NCBI GenBank assembly: GCA_047618565.1
Contig: JBLHKW010000136.1
Span: 1 to 13,864 of the forward strand
Length of the DNA stretch: 13,864 nt
Reading direction: 5' to 3'
Source of the DNA: JBLHKW01 sp047618565
Lineage (GTDB): Bacteria > Planctomycetota > UBA1135 > GCA-002686595
The translations under genes and the position numbers were made by a program. Below the pieces are notes generated by a model, which was given only the letters and a program-made list of their open reading frames with translations, had not been told where the DNA came from and did not search any database. Positions 13,783 to 13,864 of this stretch are shown here, one piece after another (position 1 is the first letter of the stretch; each line of letters opens with the position of its first letter).

Positions 13783-13864
13783 CATTGCACGCGCCTCAGG
13801 TCATTCCGATCAGCTCGACCAGGAGCACCTTGCCCTTGAAAGAGGAGAGCTGCACCTCGTCGCC

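Larger units (their letters stand above)
13379..13864 (-). pseudogene. Redoxin (AhpC/TSA, thioredoxin fold) with in-frame TGA at the CxxC cysteine and a later TAG; candidate selenoprotein or decayed gene
   Basis: The minus frame enters at 13864 and ends at TAG 13381-13379. It reads SSFKGKVLLVELIGMT, TGA, GACNAFAGAND, then a helical middle, TAG, AEHFGLDGREGHVVLVGDPG, FIGPKTFRMIPGLQLVDRDF, LRYDAAGGQAPDDMWTELLP and IGERLER. This is a thioredoxin-fold redoxin: GKVLLVE strand, active-site turn, and IPGLQLVDRDF with the cis-proline. TGA (13798-13796) replaces the first Cys of the CxxC turn, giving UGAC, as in known UxxC selenoproteins, and a hairpin follows (13765-13782). The TAG (13591-13589) sits where Tyr, Trp or Gln would fit and cannot be explained by selenocysteine. 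Because TAG also ends this gene and the GT87 gene, a general recoding of TAG is unlikely. Either the gene is a recent pseudogene with both mutations, or TGA is read as Sec and TAG is a mutation or sequence error. The front lies outside the window. Confidence 0.7.

Noticed and set aside
1..13864. CRISPR array, rRNA or replication origin
   Set aside because: No regularly spaced repeats, rRNA-like sequence or origin-type iterons were seen.

Overview
The window is GC-rich DNA, most likely from a planctomycete (Planctomycetota). I infer this from a Cys-type sulfatase with a secretion signal, several secreted proteins, two copies of a C-terminal cassette I associate with the Poly30-like planctomycetes (YC....NS.G, a FFYG/FYFG step, PFG(N/D)G.RC.G, a DF...I..G....FQ..(Y/F)RD ending), a short protein with an IPTL/PEP-CTERM-like tail, and TTG/GTG starts. 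No rRNA or marker gene confirms the phylum.

Layout, left to right. (1) 1-407 (-): start of a secreted protein that leaves the window. (2) 577-2180 (+): a UPF0434/Trm112-like small protein followed by eboE, the TIM-barrel member of the ebo metabolite-traffic cluster, here without the other ebo genes. (3) 2280-2357 (+): tRNA-Glu(TTC). (4) 2358 to about 4576: an island-like block next to the tRNA, with a secreted sulfatase (-), a short coding tail and the catalytic half of a tyrosine recombinase (-), cut off where a zinc-ribbon membrane protein (+, 4577-5080) begins. (5) 5248-6679: two decayed genes facing each other, a frameshifted cassette protein (+) and a methyltransferase remnant (-) with two frame breaks. 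(6) 6784-8730 (-): a terminator hairpin, an intact secreted cassette protein, then a two-gene unit encoding a tiny sorting-signal protein and an FxLYD-like lipoprotein. (7) 8899-12129 (+): a MarR regulator with a dyad abutting its start codon, then two polytopic GT-C glycosyltransferases, the second (GT87/DUF2029) starting on the stop codon of the first (TGATG). (8) 12131-13378: an apparently complete insertion sequence with 24-bp inverted repeats and a zinc-ribbon DDE transposase. (9) 13379-13864 (-): a redoxin gene entering from the right.

Two observations stand out. The redoxin has an in-frame TGA exactly where the first cysteine of its CxxC motif belongs (T-TGA-G-A-C), followed by a hairpin at a distance that suits a bacterial SECIS, so it is a candidate UxxC selenoprotein; a later in-frame TAG means decay is an equally serious explanation. 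The insertion sequence landed in a CTAG that served as the overlapping stop codons of the convergent glycosyltransferase and redoxin genes; the target duplication gave each gene its own stop, so neither coding end was lost.

The GT-C pair may build a cell-envelope glycan from lipid-linked sugars, perhaps under the MarR regulator. EboE may handle a small metabolite, but its partners must lie elsewhere. The many broken genes between 3.9 and 6.7 kb point to a decaying, insertion-prone segment.
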